Assembly (NCBI GenBank): GCA_039033995.1
Contig: JBCCBP010000002.1
Location: forward strand, 186,001 to 250,000
Direction of reading: 5' to 3'
DNA from: CALBPI01 sp039033995
GTDB taxonomy: Bacteria > Pseudomonadota > Gammaproteobacteria > Steroidobacterales > Woeseiaceae
Length of the DNA stretch: 64,000 nt
The first letter of the stretch is position 1. Every line of letters begins with the position of its first letter. Below are positions 9,015 to 17,970 of the stretch, piece after piece. The notes below the pieces were generated by a model that ran no database searches, was not told where the DNA came from, and saw nothing but the letters and a program-made list of their open reading frames with translations. Both the position numbers and the translations under genes were made by a program.

Positions 9015-10910
9015 TTACAGACCCTGAGTCGTCTCAAGTAGATCACCCATCTCGACATCCGCGTCATCACGCAGTGTCGAGACGATTGCCAGCACCTGTG
9101 CCGTACCGTTCTGTGTAGCCAGCTGGCGGCGGCCAGCGTCAATCTGAGCCTGCGGCAGATCAGGGACACTACCCGGCTTAAGGTCGCTCACACGATAAAT
9201 GAGGAATCCACTGCCTGGCGCATTGACACTACCGACTCTGGGCGCACCATCCGGCAACGGCGCGTTGAAAACAGCGGCGGCGAGCGCAGCCGGCACCTGC
9301 GTATCGCTACGCTCGATATAGCGGCGCTCGGCCACTTCCGCACCCGTATTCAAGGTAAGCGTCTCAAAGTCCATGTTGGGTTCTGCACGTAAGGCACCGG
9401 CTAGTTGCGCACCGCGTTCGGCGGCAATCGCATCGGCAGCTTCCGCGCGCAACAATTCGCGAATATCTTCCTGTACTTGCTCTAGGGGCTGGCGCCCCGC
9501 TGGCTCACGAGCAACGACGCGCACGACGGCAGTACGGTCATCCGCCAACGACACGGGCTCAGACAACTGCCCTGCTTCTAGGGCACCGGGACCGAACACA
9601 GTGTCCTGCAACGCCGGCTCGCGACCAAAGGGCAAAATGCTGTCGGCAGTAAAGCCGTCGGTCGTCTGCAACTCGATGCCGAGCGCCGCCGCCATCGCGT
9701 CAATCGTGGCATTCTCAAAGTACTGGTCATCCAGTTCAGAACGAATCGCCGCCAGCTCGCCGTCGGTGCGGTCAGCATAGAAACGTTCGGTAACGTCCGC
9801 GCGAACCGTTTCGAAATCCGGTGCGTCGCCGGTTCGAATGTCGTCGAGTCGAATAATATGTAAGCCAAACTGGCTTTCGACGACATCCGAGACATCGCCC
9901 ACGCTCATCGCATAAACAGCGTCTTCCACCGGACCGGTGAAATTACCTTTGGCGACAAAGCCCAGATCGCCACCGTTGGCCGCGCTGCCGCCATCGACAG
10001 AGAATTCTTGCGCGAGTGCTTCAAAGGACTCGCCTGCGTTGATGCGTTCCAGCAATTCGGCAGCGAGCGCGTCGTCTCCATCATTTAGTAAGATGTGGCT
10101 GGCACGACGTTGTTGTTCGCCCTCATAGTCACCGGCGATCCCCTGGTAGTAAGCCAGCAGCAGTTCATCCGTTACATCGATCCGCGCGCGCGCGACAGAC
10201 TCATCGATCAACAGGTATTCAAGATCAACACTCGCCGGTGTCGTAAAGCGCGTCGGACTATTCTCATACCAGGCCATGATCTCTTCTTCGCTGACATTGA
10301 CCTGATCAAGATAACTATCCGGGCTGATCGTCGCGTACTCGACTTCGCGCTGTTGGCCGGTGAGCTCGATTCGGCGTCGAAATTCTGATGGCGTGATGAA
10401 CGCCGAATTCGTCAGTGTTTCCTGAAACTGGTTGATTACCATCTGGCCACGCTGTGAAGCCTCGTAGCCTGCCGCAGAAAACTGGTTACTAGCGAGCAAG
10501 CGGTCGTAGAGTTCGCGGTCAAACTGTCCGTCCGTCTGAAAAGCTGGATTACTGACGATGTCGTTCGCAATCATCTCGTCCGAGACAGCGAAGCCCTGCT
10601 TGCTCAAATATTGTTGAAGCGCTGTGCGGCTTATGACGCTTTCTACAGCACTCGCTCTGATCTGGTCTAAAAAGGCCGCCGGCAGGTCAGCATCGCCAAA
10701 ATTGGCAACCTGGCTATTGAACGCGTTGTTGACCGCTCGCAGCGATACTTCCTCGCCATCGACCTTGGCCACAAAACGGTTCGGTGTCAGTGTGTAATTC
10801 AATCCTGTCCCGGCGAGTAACAGAAGAATGACGGCCAGGATGATTTTCCCCGTTGTACCGATAAATCTTTCGCGGATGTCGTGCAGCATTAGTCTCGATG
10901 CCCTCTGCAA
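9015..10910 (-). CDS. ppiD: Periplasmic folding chaperone PpiD (SurA-N/parvulin)
   Basis: A 631-residue protein anchored in the inner membrane by one N-terminal segment (GKIILAVILLLLAGTGLNY, about residues 17-35), with the rest in the periplasm. A SurA-type N-terminal chaperone region is followed by a parvulin-like PPIC domain (about residues 260-360, RASHILLNDGDD ... GGDLGFVAKGNFTGPVEDA ... GLHIIRLDDI). A long C-terminal half aligns with the SurA-N-3/PpiD C-terminal domain. PpiD sits at the SecYEG exit and assists newly exported proteins. It lies downstream of lon-hupB-tRNAs, its usual place, but a strong terminator separates it from the tRNAs. Confidence 0.93.
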   Translation of the reverse strand: MQRASRLMLHDIRERFIGTTGKIILAVILLLLAGTGLNYTLTPNRFVAKVDGEEVSLRAVNNAFNSQVANFGDADLPAAFLDQIRASAVESVISRTALQQYLSKQGFAVSDEMIANDIVSNPAFQTDGQFDRELYDRLLASNQFSAAGYEASQRGQMVINQFQETLTNSAFITPSEFRRRIELTGQQREVEYATISPDSYLDQVNVSEEEIMAWYENSPTRFTTPASVDLEYLLIDESVARARIDVTDELLLAYYQGIAGDYEGEQQRRASHILLNDGDDALAAELLERINAGESFEALAQEFSVDGGSAANGGDLGFVAKGNFTGPVEDAVYAMSVGDVSDVVESQFGLHIIRLDDIRTGDAPDFETVRADVTERFYADRTDGELAAIRSELDDQYFENATIDAMAAALGIELQTTDGFTADSILPFGREPALQDTVFGPGALEAGQLSEPVSLADDRTAVVRVVAREPAGRQPLEQVQEDIRELLRAEAADAIAAERGAQLAGALRAEPNMDFETLTLNTGAEVAERRYIERSDTQVPAALAAAVFNAPLPDGAPRVGSVNAPGSGFLIYRVSDLKPGSVPDLPQAQIDAGRRQLATQNGTAQVLAIVSTLRDDADVEMGDLLETTQGL

Positions 10911-10954
10911 ACCTTATGTTGTGTTCGTTCGCGTTGTCGTCGCCGACAACATCT

Positions 10955-10986
10955 AAAAAAAAAGCCGCCTGTCGAAACAGGCGGCT
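10955..10986 (-). terminator. Rho-independent terminator after tRNA-Val/tRNA-Asp
   Basis: On the minus strand a perfect 10-bp stem (AGCCGCCTGT/ACAGGCGGCT) with a four-base loop is followed directly by a run of nine T. It sits 11 bp after the CCA end of tRNA-Asp and before ppiD. This is a textbook intrinsic terminator ending the hupB-tRNA transcript or a tRNA-only transcript. Confidence 0.95.
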
Positions 10987-10996
10987 CCTTGTTCAA

Positions 10997-11073
10997 TGGC
11001 GGAGTGGACGGGACTCGAACCCGCGACCCCCGGCGTGACAGGCCGGTATTCTAACCAACTGAACTACCACTCC
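10997..11073 (-). tRNA. tRNA-Asp (GTC)
   Basis: A 77-nt tRNA with 5' GGAGTGG pairing with CCACTCC, encoded CCA, and a T-arm GGGTTCGAGTCCC. The anticodon loop CTGTCAC gives anticodon GTC for aspartate. It follows tRNA-Val by 5 bp in one transcript and is followed by a strong terminator. Confidence 0.97.
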
Positions 11074-11078
11074 TGAAC

Positions 11079-11154
11079 TGGTGGGTGCTGAGGGGATCGA
11101 ACCCCCGACCTTCGCGGTGTAAACGCGACGCTCTTCCAGCTGAGCTAAGCACCC
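11079..11154 (-). tRNA. tRNA-Val (TAC)
   Basis: A 76-nt tRNA with acceptor stem GGGTGCT/AGCACCC, discriminator A and encoded CCA. The anticodon loop TTTACAC gives anticodon TAC for valine. It lies 76 bp downstream of hupB and 5 bp before tRNA-Asp. No convincing promoter is visible in the hupB-tRNA gap, so cotranscription with hupB is possible. Confidence 0.97.
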
Positions 11155-11230
11155 CAATCGCCGCATTCAGCTTGCGCCCGACCCGGCCCTGCGAACCGCT
11201 TGGTGGGCAGCTGTGTGCCGCGAAGGCGCG

Positions 11231-11503
11231 CTAGTTTACGGCATCCTTCAGGGCTTTACCAGCCTTGAATGAAGGAACATTACTAGCCTTAATCGGAATC
11301 TCTGCACCCGTCTGTGGGTTGCGCCCCATGCGGGCTGCGCGGTGTTTCACGGCAAACGTGCCGAAGCCTACCAGTGATACGTTATCACCCTTTTTGAGGC
11401 TACCGGTGATGGAGTCCAGTACCGCGTCAACGGCTTTGCCGGCGTCAGCTTTTGACAGGCCAGCGCTATCTGCGACTGCATCAATTAAATCGCCCTTGTT
11501 CAT
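11231..11503 (-). CDS. hupB: DNA-binding protein HU
   Basis: A 90-residue histone-like nucleoid protein that bends DNA as a dimer. It shows the HU opening MNKGDLIDAVADSAGLSKADAG, the VGFGTF turn and the DNA-binding arm signature GRNPQTGAEIPI. Its place between lon and ppiD is the standard hupB position. A strong sigma-70 promoter lies 160 bp upstream (see 11663-11692), consistent with an abundant protein. Confidence 0.97.
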   Translation of the reverse strand: MNKGDLIDAVADSAGLSKADAGKAVDAVLDSITGSLKKGDNVSLVGFGTFAVKHRAARMGRNPQTGAEIPIKASNVPSFKAGKALKDAVN

Positions 11504-11662
11504 ATAAAGTTCCTTGAGTCTGATTGCATAATTAGCTTCGTGTCGACCATTGCGCGCCGACAGTGAAGTCCCCCCTCGACCAACAGGCTCGAACTCAATA
11601 CTGAGCGCTTCACCTGCACATCGCTAACTCTAACTTTCGTCTAGAATTGAGCGTTCGCGATT

Positions 11663-11692
11663 GTTATAACAATTCGCAAAAACCCCTGTCAA
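11663..11692 (-). promoter_or_regulatory. Sigma-70 promoter for hupB
   Basis: Reading the minus strand, a perfect -35 TTGACA is followed after 18 bases by TATAAC, five of six matches to the -10 consensus. It lies in the 220-bp lon-hupB gap and gives a 5' untranslated leader of roughly 150 bases before the hupB ATG. Confidence 0.8.
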
Positions 11693-11723
11693 CAAAGTGT
11701 TTTTACGCTTCGTAGCCATGTTG

Positions 11724-14150
11724 TTAGTGTGCTGTCAACTGATTCGCTTCGGCATCCTGCTCAGTACCTTCGTTGGTTTTGTCGGCACTTCGAGCCAATG
11801 GCTCCGGTGCATGCTGCAATGCAATCTGCAGAACCTCGTCGATCCATTTCACTGCAACAATATTGAGTTTGCCTTTGATGTTCTTCGGTATTTCGGCCAG
11901 GTCCTTCTCATTTTCCTGAGGAATAATCACGGTCGTGATGCCGCCTCTGTGCGCTGCCAGCAGCTTCTCTTTCAAGCCACCAATCGGCAACACTTCGCCA
12001 CGCAGCGTGATTTCTCCCGTCATAGCGACCTCGGATTTGACCGGAATTCCCGTAAATGCAGACACCAACGCGGTGCACATACCGACGCCAGCGCTCGGGC
12101 CGTCCTTCGGTGTTGCGCCCTCCGGAACGTGAATATGCACGTCCGCTTGCTGGTGGAAATCTTCTTCCAGCCCCAACATAGCTGACCGGCTCCGCACAAC
12201 CGTCATTGCTGCGTGAATCGACTCCTGCATGACCTCGCCGAGTTTACCGGTCTGTAACATCTTGCCCTTACCGGCGACGGTCGTTGCTTCGATCGTCAGC
12301 AATTCACCACCGACCTGCGTCCACGCCAGCCCGGTCACCTGGCCGACCTGGTTGTTCTGCTCAGCTTTGCCGTAACGGAAACGTTCGACACCGAGATAAT
12401 TCTTGAGTGACTTCGGTGTCACCTTGATGGACTTCAGACGTTTGTCGAGCAACAGTTTCTTGACCGCCTTGCGGCACAATTTCGCGATCTCCCGCTCCAG
12501 ACTACGCACCCCGGCTTCCCGCGTGTAATGTCGAATCACGCTCATCAGCGTATTCCGCGATACTGTCAGCTCGCCCTCTTTCAGCCCGTTTTCCTTCACC
12601 TGCTTGGGTAACAGGTATCGCTCGGCGATCGCCAGTTTTTCGTCCTCGGTATAACCTGGGATACGAATGACCTCCATCCGATCGAGCAGCGGACCAGGAA
12701 TGTTCATGCTATTCGCGGTGCAAACAAACATCACATCGGACAAATCGAAATCGACCTCAAGATAGTGATCGTTAAAACTGCTGTTTTGTTCGGGATCGAG
12801 CACCTCCAGCAACGCTGATGACGGATCGCCGCGAAAGTCCATCGCCATCTTGTCAATCTCATCCAACAGGAATAACGGATTGCGATTCTTCACCTTGGCG
12901 AGATTTTGGATCACCTTGCCTGGCATCGAACCGATGTAGGTACGGCGGTGCCCGCGGATTTCTGCCTCGTCGCGGACGCCACCTAACGACATGCGCGCAA
13001 ACTTCCGATTGGTCGCACGGGCGATGCTTTTGCCAAGCGACGTCTTACCAACGCCAGGAGGACCTACGAGACACAAGATCGGACCCTTCAGTTTTTTGAC
13101 ACGCTGCTGTACCGCGAGATACTCAAGGATGCGTTCTTTCACCTTTTCGAGACCATAGTGGTCTTCTTCAAGCACGGTTTCGGCGTGCGCGAGATCGCGG
13201 TGAATTTTACTGCGTGCCTTCCAGGGTGCTTTGACCAGCCAATCGATGTAGTTGCGTACAACTGTAGCTTCAGCCGACATCGGTGACATCAGCTTCAATT
13301 TGTTCAATTCCGATGTCGCTTTCTCTAGCGCGTCCTTCGGCATACCGGCCTTTTCGATCTTCTGCTCAAGGTCGGCCAGTTCGTTAGGCGCATCATCCAT
13401 TTCGCCGAGTTCTTTCTGAATCGCTTTCATTTGCTCATTCAGGTAATACTCGCGCTGACTCTTTTCCATCTGCTGTTTTACGCGACCGCGAATGCGCTTT
13501 TCGATCTGCAGTAAATCGATCTCGCCTTCGATCATCGACAACACGCGCTCGAGACGACCTTTGATGTCGCCAATCTCAAGAATTTTCTGTTTTTCGGATA
13601 GCTTGAGCGCCATGTGCGCGGCGATCGTATCGGCCATCCGCCCAGGTTGCTCGATGCCATTGAGAGAGGTCAGCACCTCAGGCGGCACCTTCTTATTGAG
13701 CTTCACGTAATGTTCGAACTGCGACATGATCGACCGCGTAAGGACGTCGACCTCACGTTCGTCGTAGCGATCTTCCTCATCCAGCGCAGTGATCTCAGCC
13801 GCAAAATGTTGACCGACATGCAAGCGGTCGATCTGCGCACGCGAACCGCCCTCCACCAACACCTTGACGGTGCCATCAGGCATTTTCAACAACTGTAGAA
13901 TGGTCGCGAGCGTACCGATCTCGTACAGATCGTTCGGTGTTGGCTCTTCGAGGTCAGCGCTCCGTTGTGCGACCAGCAAAATTTCTTTGCCGGAATCCAT
14001 TGCCAAATCCAGCGCAATTTTCGACTTCTCGCGACCGACAAACAACGGGATCACCATATGGGGATAGACCACGACGTCGCGGAGTGGCAGCACCGGAATC
14101 ATGGTTCCCTGCTCTCCACCAAACAAGCTATCTGTTTTTGAATCAGTCAC
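11724..14150 (-). CDS. lon: ATP-dependent protease Lon
   Basis: An 808-residue soluble AAA+ protease that degrades misfolded and regulatory proteins. The N-terminal substrate-binding domain starts at MIPVLPLRDVVVYPHM. A central AAA+ module has Walker A GPPGVGKTSLG and Walker B LFLLDEIDKM. The C-terminal peptidase has its catalytic Ser in PKDGPSAGVGM and catalytic Lys in IGGLKEKLLAAHR. The length is normal for LonA. It follows clpX on the same strand with a 173-bp gap that contains a heat-shock-like promoter, so lon can be induced separately from clpPX. Confidence 0.97.
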   Translation of the reverse strand: MTDSKTDSLFGGEQGTMIPVLPLRDVVVYPHMVIPLFVGREKSKIALDLAMDSGKEILLVAQRSADLEEPTPNDLYEIGTLATILQLLKMPDGTVKVLVEGGSRAQIDRLHVGQHFAAEITALDEEDRYDEREVDVLTRSIMSQFEHYVKLNKKVPPEVLTSLNGIEQPGRMADTIAAHMALKLSEKQKILEIGDIKGRLERVLSMIEGEIDLLQIEKRIRGRVKQQMEKSQREYYLNEQMKAIQKELGEMDDAPNELADLEQKIEKAGMPKDALEKATSELNKLKLMSPMSAEATVVRNYIDWLVKAPWKARSKIHRDLAHAETVLEEDHYGLEKVKERILEYLAVQQRVKKLKGPILCLVGPPGVGKTSLGKSIARATNRKFARMSLGGVRDEAEIRGHRRTYIGSMPGKVIQNLAKVKNRNPLFLLDEIDKMAMDFRGDPSSALLEVLDPEQNSSFNDHYLEVDFDLSDVMFVCTANSMNIPGPLLDRMEVIRIPGYTEDEKLAIAERYLLPKQVKENGLKEGELTVSRNTLMSVIRHYTREAGVRSLEREIAKLCRKAVKKLLLDKRLKSIKVTPKSLKNYLGVERFRYGKAEQNNQVGQVTGLAWTQVGGELLTIEATTVAGKGKMLQTGKLGEVMQESIHAAMTVVRSRSAMLGLEEDFHQQADVHIHVPEGATPKDGPSAGVGMCTALVSAFTGIPVKSEVAMTGEITLRGEVLPIGGLKEKLLAAHRGGITTVIIPQENEKDLAEIPKNIKGKLNIVAVKWIDEVLQIALQHAPEPLARSADKTNEGTEQDAEANQLTAH

Positions 14151-14246
14151 TTAGTGCCCCTTCGGCGAATCGTTCCTGGATACCGGCTCGCCTGCATGGT
14201 CAAGGGTAGCACGCAACTAGTGTGCAGCAAGCGTCTATTCAGCAAG

Positions 14247-14274
14247 AGATGGGTGTGAATGCAGCAGATTCAAG
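14247..14274 (-). promoter_or_regulatory. Candidate sigma-32 (heat-shock) promoter for lon
   Basis: On the minus strand CTTGAA is followed after 15 bases by CCCATCT, matching the sigma-32 pattern CTTGAA-N13-17-CCCATNT. It lies about 100 bp before the lon ATG, where a heat-shock promoter is expected. Inferred from sequence only. Confidence 0.65.
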
Positions 14275-14297
14275 CGGTCAGCGACAGCGGCTGACCG
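14275..14297 (-). terminator. Perfect 8-bp inverted repeat after clpX
   Basis: CGGTCAGC and GCTGACCG are separated by 7 bases, 27 bp past the clpX stop. No T-run follows, so it is at best a weak or Rho-assisted terminator, or an RNA 3'-end stabiliser. It abuts the -35 element of the lon promoter candidate. Confidence 0.35.
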
Positions 14298-14323
14298 AAG
14301 AAAACGCGTTGAAGAGCGCCGCG

Positions 14324-15628
14324 TTAATCGGAGCCAGTCGCTCGCGGCTCGCTGACGGCAGAGTCTGCTTCTTCCGACTCATAGATGATGTAGGGATCGT
14401 TCTCACCCACTACCACGGCTTCGTCGAGAACAACCTTGCTCGCGTTGCTAAGAGATGGCAGCTCGTACATCGTATCCAGCAGCACGTTCTCTAAAATCGT
14501 ACGCAAACCGCGCGCCCCGGTTTTACGCTCCATCGCTTTTCTCGCAACAGCGCGCAGGGCATCCTGGCGAAACTCGAGTTCCACACCTTCCATGTCGAAC
14601 AGCTTACGATATTGTTTTGTCAATGCGTTGCGCGGCTCTTCGAGAATCGTGACCAGCGCGTCCTCGTCCAGCTCTTCGAGTGTCGCAACGACTGGCAAGC
14701 GGCCGACGAATTCAGGGATCAAGCCGAAACGGATCAGGTCCTCTGGCTCCACGTCGTGGAGCAGCTCGCCGATCGCACCGTCTTCATCCTTGTTCTTGAC
14801 CTCGGCGACGAAGCCGATACCGCTTTTCGTCGAACGGTCACGAATGATCTTTTCCAGCCCAGCAAACGCACCGCCACAAATAAACAGTATGTTGGACGTA
14901 TCAACCTGCAGAAACTCTTGCTGCGGGTGTTTGCGACCGCCCTGCGGCGGCACAGAGGCCACCGTGCCTTCGATCAGCTTCAGCAGTGCTTGCTGTACGC
15001 CTTCGCCAGACACATCACGGGTAATGGATGGGTTATCTGACTTACGAGAAATTTTGTCGATCTCATCGATATAAACGATACCCGTCTGTGCTTTTTCGAC
15101 GTCGTAATCGCACTTCTGCAACAGCTTCTGGATGATGTTTTCGACATCTTCGCCGACGTAGCCGGCTTCCGTTAGTGTCGTTGCGTCGGCAATGGTGAAC
15201 GGGACGTTCAGTAACCGAGCCAACGTCTCCGCCAGCAAGGTCTTGCCGCAGCCCGTCGGGCCGACCAGGAGAATATTACTCTTGGCCAGTTCAACGTCGT
15301 CTTTACCATTGTCCGACGCCTTGCTCTCAAGCCGCTTGTAGTGATTGTAGACAGCAACAGACAACACACGTTTGGCGCGCGCCTGACCAATGACATAGTC
15401 GTCCAACGTCTGGTTGATCTCAGCGGGCTTCGGCAGCTTGTGATGGCCCAACTCGCTGGCATCTTCAAGCTCTTCGCGAATGATGTCGTTGCAGAGCTCA
15501 ACACACTCGTCACAGATGAACACCGACGGGCCCGCAATCAGTTTGCGTACTTCGTGCTGGCTCTTGCCGCAAAATGAGCAGTAAAGCAGTTTACTGTCGT
15601 CGCCTTTGCCGCGTTTCTCGTCTGTCAT
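14324..15628 (-). CDS. clpX: ATP-dependent Clp protease ATPase subunit ClpX
   Basis: A 434-residue AAA+ unfoldase that recognises tagged substrates and feeds them into ClpP. The N-terminal zinc-binding domain has CSFC...CDEC (residues about 18-45). Walker A is GPTGCGKTLLAETLA, Walker B is VYIDEIDKI, and the ClpP-contacting IGF loop is present in KSGIGFVAEVK. The C-terminal sensor-2 region has GARGLRTILE. It follows clpP by 150 bp on the same strand. Confidence 0.97.
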   Translation of the reverse strand: MTDEKRGKGDDSKLLYCSFCGKSQHEVRKLIAGPSVFICDECVELCNDIIREELEDASELGHHKLPKPAEINQTLDDYVIGQARAKRVLSVAVYNHYKRLESKASDNGKDDVELAKSNILLVGPTGCGKTLLAETLARLLNVPFTIADATTLTEAGYVGEDVENIIQKLLQKCDYDVEKAQTGIVYIDEIDKISRKSDNPSITRDVSGEGVQQALLKLIEGTVASVPPQGGRKHPQQEFLQVDTSNILFICGGAFAGLEKIIRDRSTKSGIGFVAEVKNKDEDGAIGELLHDVEPEDLIRFGLIPEFVGRLPVVATLEELDEDALVTILEEPRNALTKQYRKLFDMEGVELEFRQDALRAVARKAMERKTGARGLRTILENVLLDTMYELPSLSNASKVVLDEAVVVGENDPYIIYESEEADSAVSEPRATGSD

Positions 15629-15778
15629 CCTGATTCCCTAATCGTCTCGATCGTTATGCCCTACCCAGTTCGACCCGGGCAACACGCGAGTTGTTACATC
15701 GGATATATACCATGCCCGGAGATGCCGCCGCAAAAAGATTGCGCCAAGCCGCGACGCTTGTCACATCTGCGTCGATCT

Positions 15779-16405
15779 TTACTCAGATGGTGCCGCTGGC
15801 CGCGATTCCAAGACGGTATCGATCAAACCGTATTCCTGAGCTTTTTCGCTGCTCATGAAGTTGTCGCGTTCCGTATCGTGCTGGATCTTGTCAAATGGCT
15901 GTCCCGTATGCTTTGCCATGATCTCGTTCAGCCGTTTCTTCATGTCGAGAATTTCCCGCGCATGAATATCGATATCGGTAGCCTGCCCCTGGAAACCGGC
16001 ACTCGGTTGGTGGATCATCACGCGAGAGTGAGGTAACGCATAGCGTTTGCCCGCTGCACCACCCGACAACAGCAACGCGCCCATGCTTGCGGCCTGGCCG
16101 ACGCAGATGGTGCTGACATCACACTTGATGAATTGCATCGTGTCATAAATCGCCAGCCCAGCAGTCACTGCGCCGCCTGGCGAATTGATATAGAAATGAA
16201 TGTCTTTATCGGGATTTTCCGACTCAAGAAACAGTAGCTGTGCCACGATCAGGTTGGCCATGTGATCTTCGACAGGGCCGACCATAAATAACACGCGCTC
16301 TTTCAACAAGCGCGAATAGATGTCGTACGAACGCTCGCCGCGCGCGGTCTGTTCGACAACCATCGGGACCAGGTTCAGCGCTGTAGGTTGGTTTTCCAAC
16401 GTCAA
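15779..16405 (-). CDS. clpP: ATP-dependent Clp protease proteolytic subunit
   Basis: A 208-residue serine peptidase that forms the double-ring chamber of ClpXP/ClpAP. The triad is visible: Ser107 in GQAASMGA, His132 in MIHQPSAG and Asp181 in DTERDNFMS. Spacing matches E. coli ClpP, allowing for a short propeptide. It lies between tig and clpX, the conserved order. A TATAGT -10-like hexamer sits about 30 bp upstream of the ATG but lacks a good -35 partner. Confidence 0.97.
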   Translation of the reverse strand: MTLENQPTALNLVPMVVEQTARGERSYDIYSRLLKERVLFMVGPVEDHMANLIVAQLLFLESENPDKDIHFYINSPGGAVTAGLAIYDTMQFIKCDVSTICVGQAASMGALLLSGGAAGKRYALPHSRVMIHQPSAGFQGQATDIDIHAREILDMKKRLNEIMAKHTGQPFDKIQHDTERDNFMSSEKAQEYGLIDTVLESRPAAPSE

Positions 16406-16459
16406 TCTCCAATACCTTTAATTCTAGGCTCGACTATACCGTGTGTGAGCGGCAGGAAG

Positions 16460-16482
16460 AAGCCCGACTTGAGTCGTCATGG
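16460..16482 (-). terminator. Possible weak terminator after tig
   Basis: On the minus strand, 4 bp after the tig stop, GCCC and GACT pair with AGTC and GGGC around a bulge, followed by TTCTTCC. The stem is interrupted and the T-run short, so this is only a candidate for reducing read-through into clpP. Confidence 0.3.
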
Positions 16483-16486
16483 GCAG

Positions 16487-17779
16487 CTATTGAGCATCCA
16501 TATAGGCCTTAAACGCTATAGGCTTACTCGTTTCACTGCCTTTCGCGCGCAGGGCCTCAATCGCCTGATCCTCGAGCACCATTGGCTCGATTTGCTGAAC
16601 AAACTGAGGTTGCTGCAGGTAGTTCTGTATCAGTTCATCGTCGCCGTCGTAGCCGGCAAACAACTCGCGCATCTTGTCCTCAAGACGGCTTCGGTCCAGC
16701 GTGATGTTCTCACTCGACAAAAATTCCTGCATCAACAGGCCAACCTGCACGCGGCGGCTGGCCCCAGGCAGAAAGTTGTCGATTGGCGGCGCATCGGCAT
16801 GTTCTGTCACGCCCAAGCGCCGCATGGCATCTTGCTGCAACGTATGCGCTTCCTGATCGACGAGCGACTGTGGCACATCGATCGGGTTGTGTTCGATCAT
16901 TTGATCGAGGATCTGTTGTTTAATGTCGGCGCGCGTCTTTGTCGCAAGCTCGGCGTGCATGTTCTTCTCGACTTCCGCGCGGAGCGTCTCCACAGAGCCA
17001 TCCTCAACGCCAAACGCCTTTGCAAAATCCTCGTCGATCTCCGGCAGCTCACGCACTTGCACTTCTTTGATGACTGCCGAAAATTGGGCGGTCTTCCCTG
17101 CCAGATCTTCAGCGGGATAGTCGGTCGGATAGGCAACGTCAAACGTCTTCTCCTCGCCTGCCTTCGTGCCGTCAAGCGCGGCATCGAAATCCGGCAGCAT
17201 TTGTCCGCCACCCAGCACAACCGGCACGTTATCACCCTGGCCGTTCTCGATCGATTCACCGTCAATCTTGCCATCAAAGTCAACCAGCACCTGATCACCT
17301 TCGCCGGCCACCTTGTCGGCGGTCTTCCATTCGCCGCGCTGCTCACGAAGACTCGCCAGCATTTGATCAACATCCGCATCGGAAATGTTGACGTCGGGCA
17401 CCTCGATCACAATTTTGTCGAGGCCTTGCAATGAAAATTCTGGGAATACTTCAAACGTTGCAACGTAGCTGAAATCTTGCCCGGCATCCATCTGATCGGG
17501 CTCAATGCTCGGATTACCGGCGGGTGTCAGATTTTCTTTCTGCAGTGCCTCAGCGTAACTGCTTTGCATCACCTCGGAGATCACTTCCTGACGCACCTGT
17601 GGACCGTACCGTTTGGCGATGACCTTAGCCGGCACTTTGCCGGGCCGGAAGCCCTCCAGCCGTGCTGTCTTGCCGACGCGCTTGAGGCGCTCTGCCACTT
17701 TGCTGTCGATCTGCTGGGCAGGTACCTCTACCCGCATGCGGCGCTCCAGTGCGCCACTGGCCTCTACGGAAACCAACAT
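16487..17779 (-). CDS. tig: Trigger factor (ribosome-associated chaperone, PPIase)
   Basis: A 430-residue chaperone that binds at the ribosomal exit tunnel. The ribosome-binding signature appears as GFRPGKVPAKVIAKRYG (about residues 44-60). The middle FKBP-type domain contains DGKIDGESIENGQGDNVPVVLG, and the C-terminal helical arms follow. The AGGATC ribosome site is placed well before the ATG at 17779. It heads the tig-clpP-clpX-lon-hupB-ppiD quality-control block and follows the tRNA-Leu gene. Confidence 0.96.
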   Translation of the reverse strand: MLVSVEASGALERRMRVEVPAQQIDSKVAERLKRVGKTARLEGFRPGKVPAKVIAKRYGPQVRQEVISEVMQSSYAEALQKENLTPAGNPSIEPDQMDAGQDFSYVATFEVFPEFSLQGLDKIVIEVPDVNISDADVDQMLASLREQRGEWKTADKVAGEGDQVLVDFDGKIDGESIENGQGDNVPVVLGGGQMLPDFDAALDGTKAGEEKTFDVAYPTDYPAEDLAGKTAQFSAVIKEVQVRELPEIDEDFAKAFGVEDGSVETLRAEVEKNMHAELATKTRADIKQQILDQMIEHNPIDVPQSLVDQEAHTLQQDAMRRLGVTEHADAPPIDNFLPGASRRVQVGLLMQEFLSSENITLDRSRLEDKMRELFAGYDGDDELIQNYLQQPQFVQQIEPMVLEDQAIEALRAKGSETSKPIAFKAYMDAQ

Positions 17780-17885
17780 AAGTCTGATCCTATAACGAAA
17801 TCTGCTGCTATCGCGCGCAGTTATCGCTCACCACGAGCTTGATATCACGCCGCTATAGCTGTTTATGGGAAAAATAAAGCAGTCA

Positions 17886-17970
<85 letters not shown>

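Noticed and set aside
16388..17434. A 348-codon open frame on the plus strand opposite tig
   Set aside because: Antisense to a clear trigger factor gene; the predicted protein is rich in His/Arg/Leu without family features.
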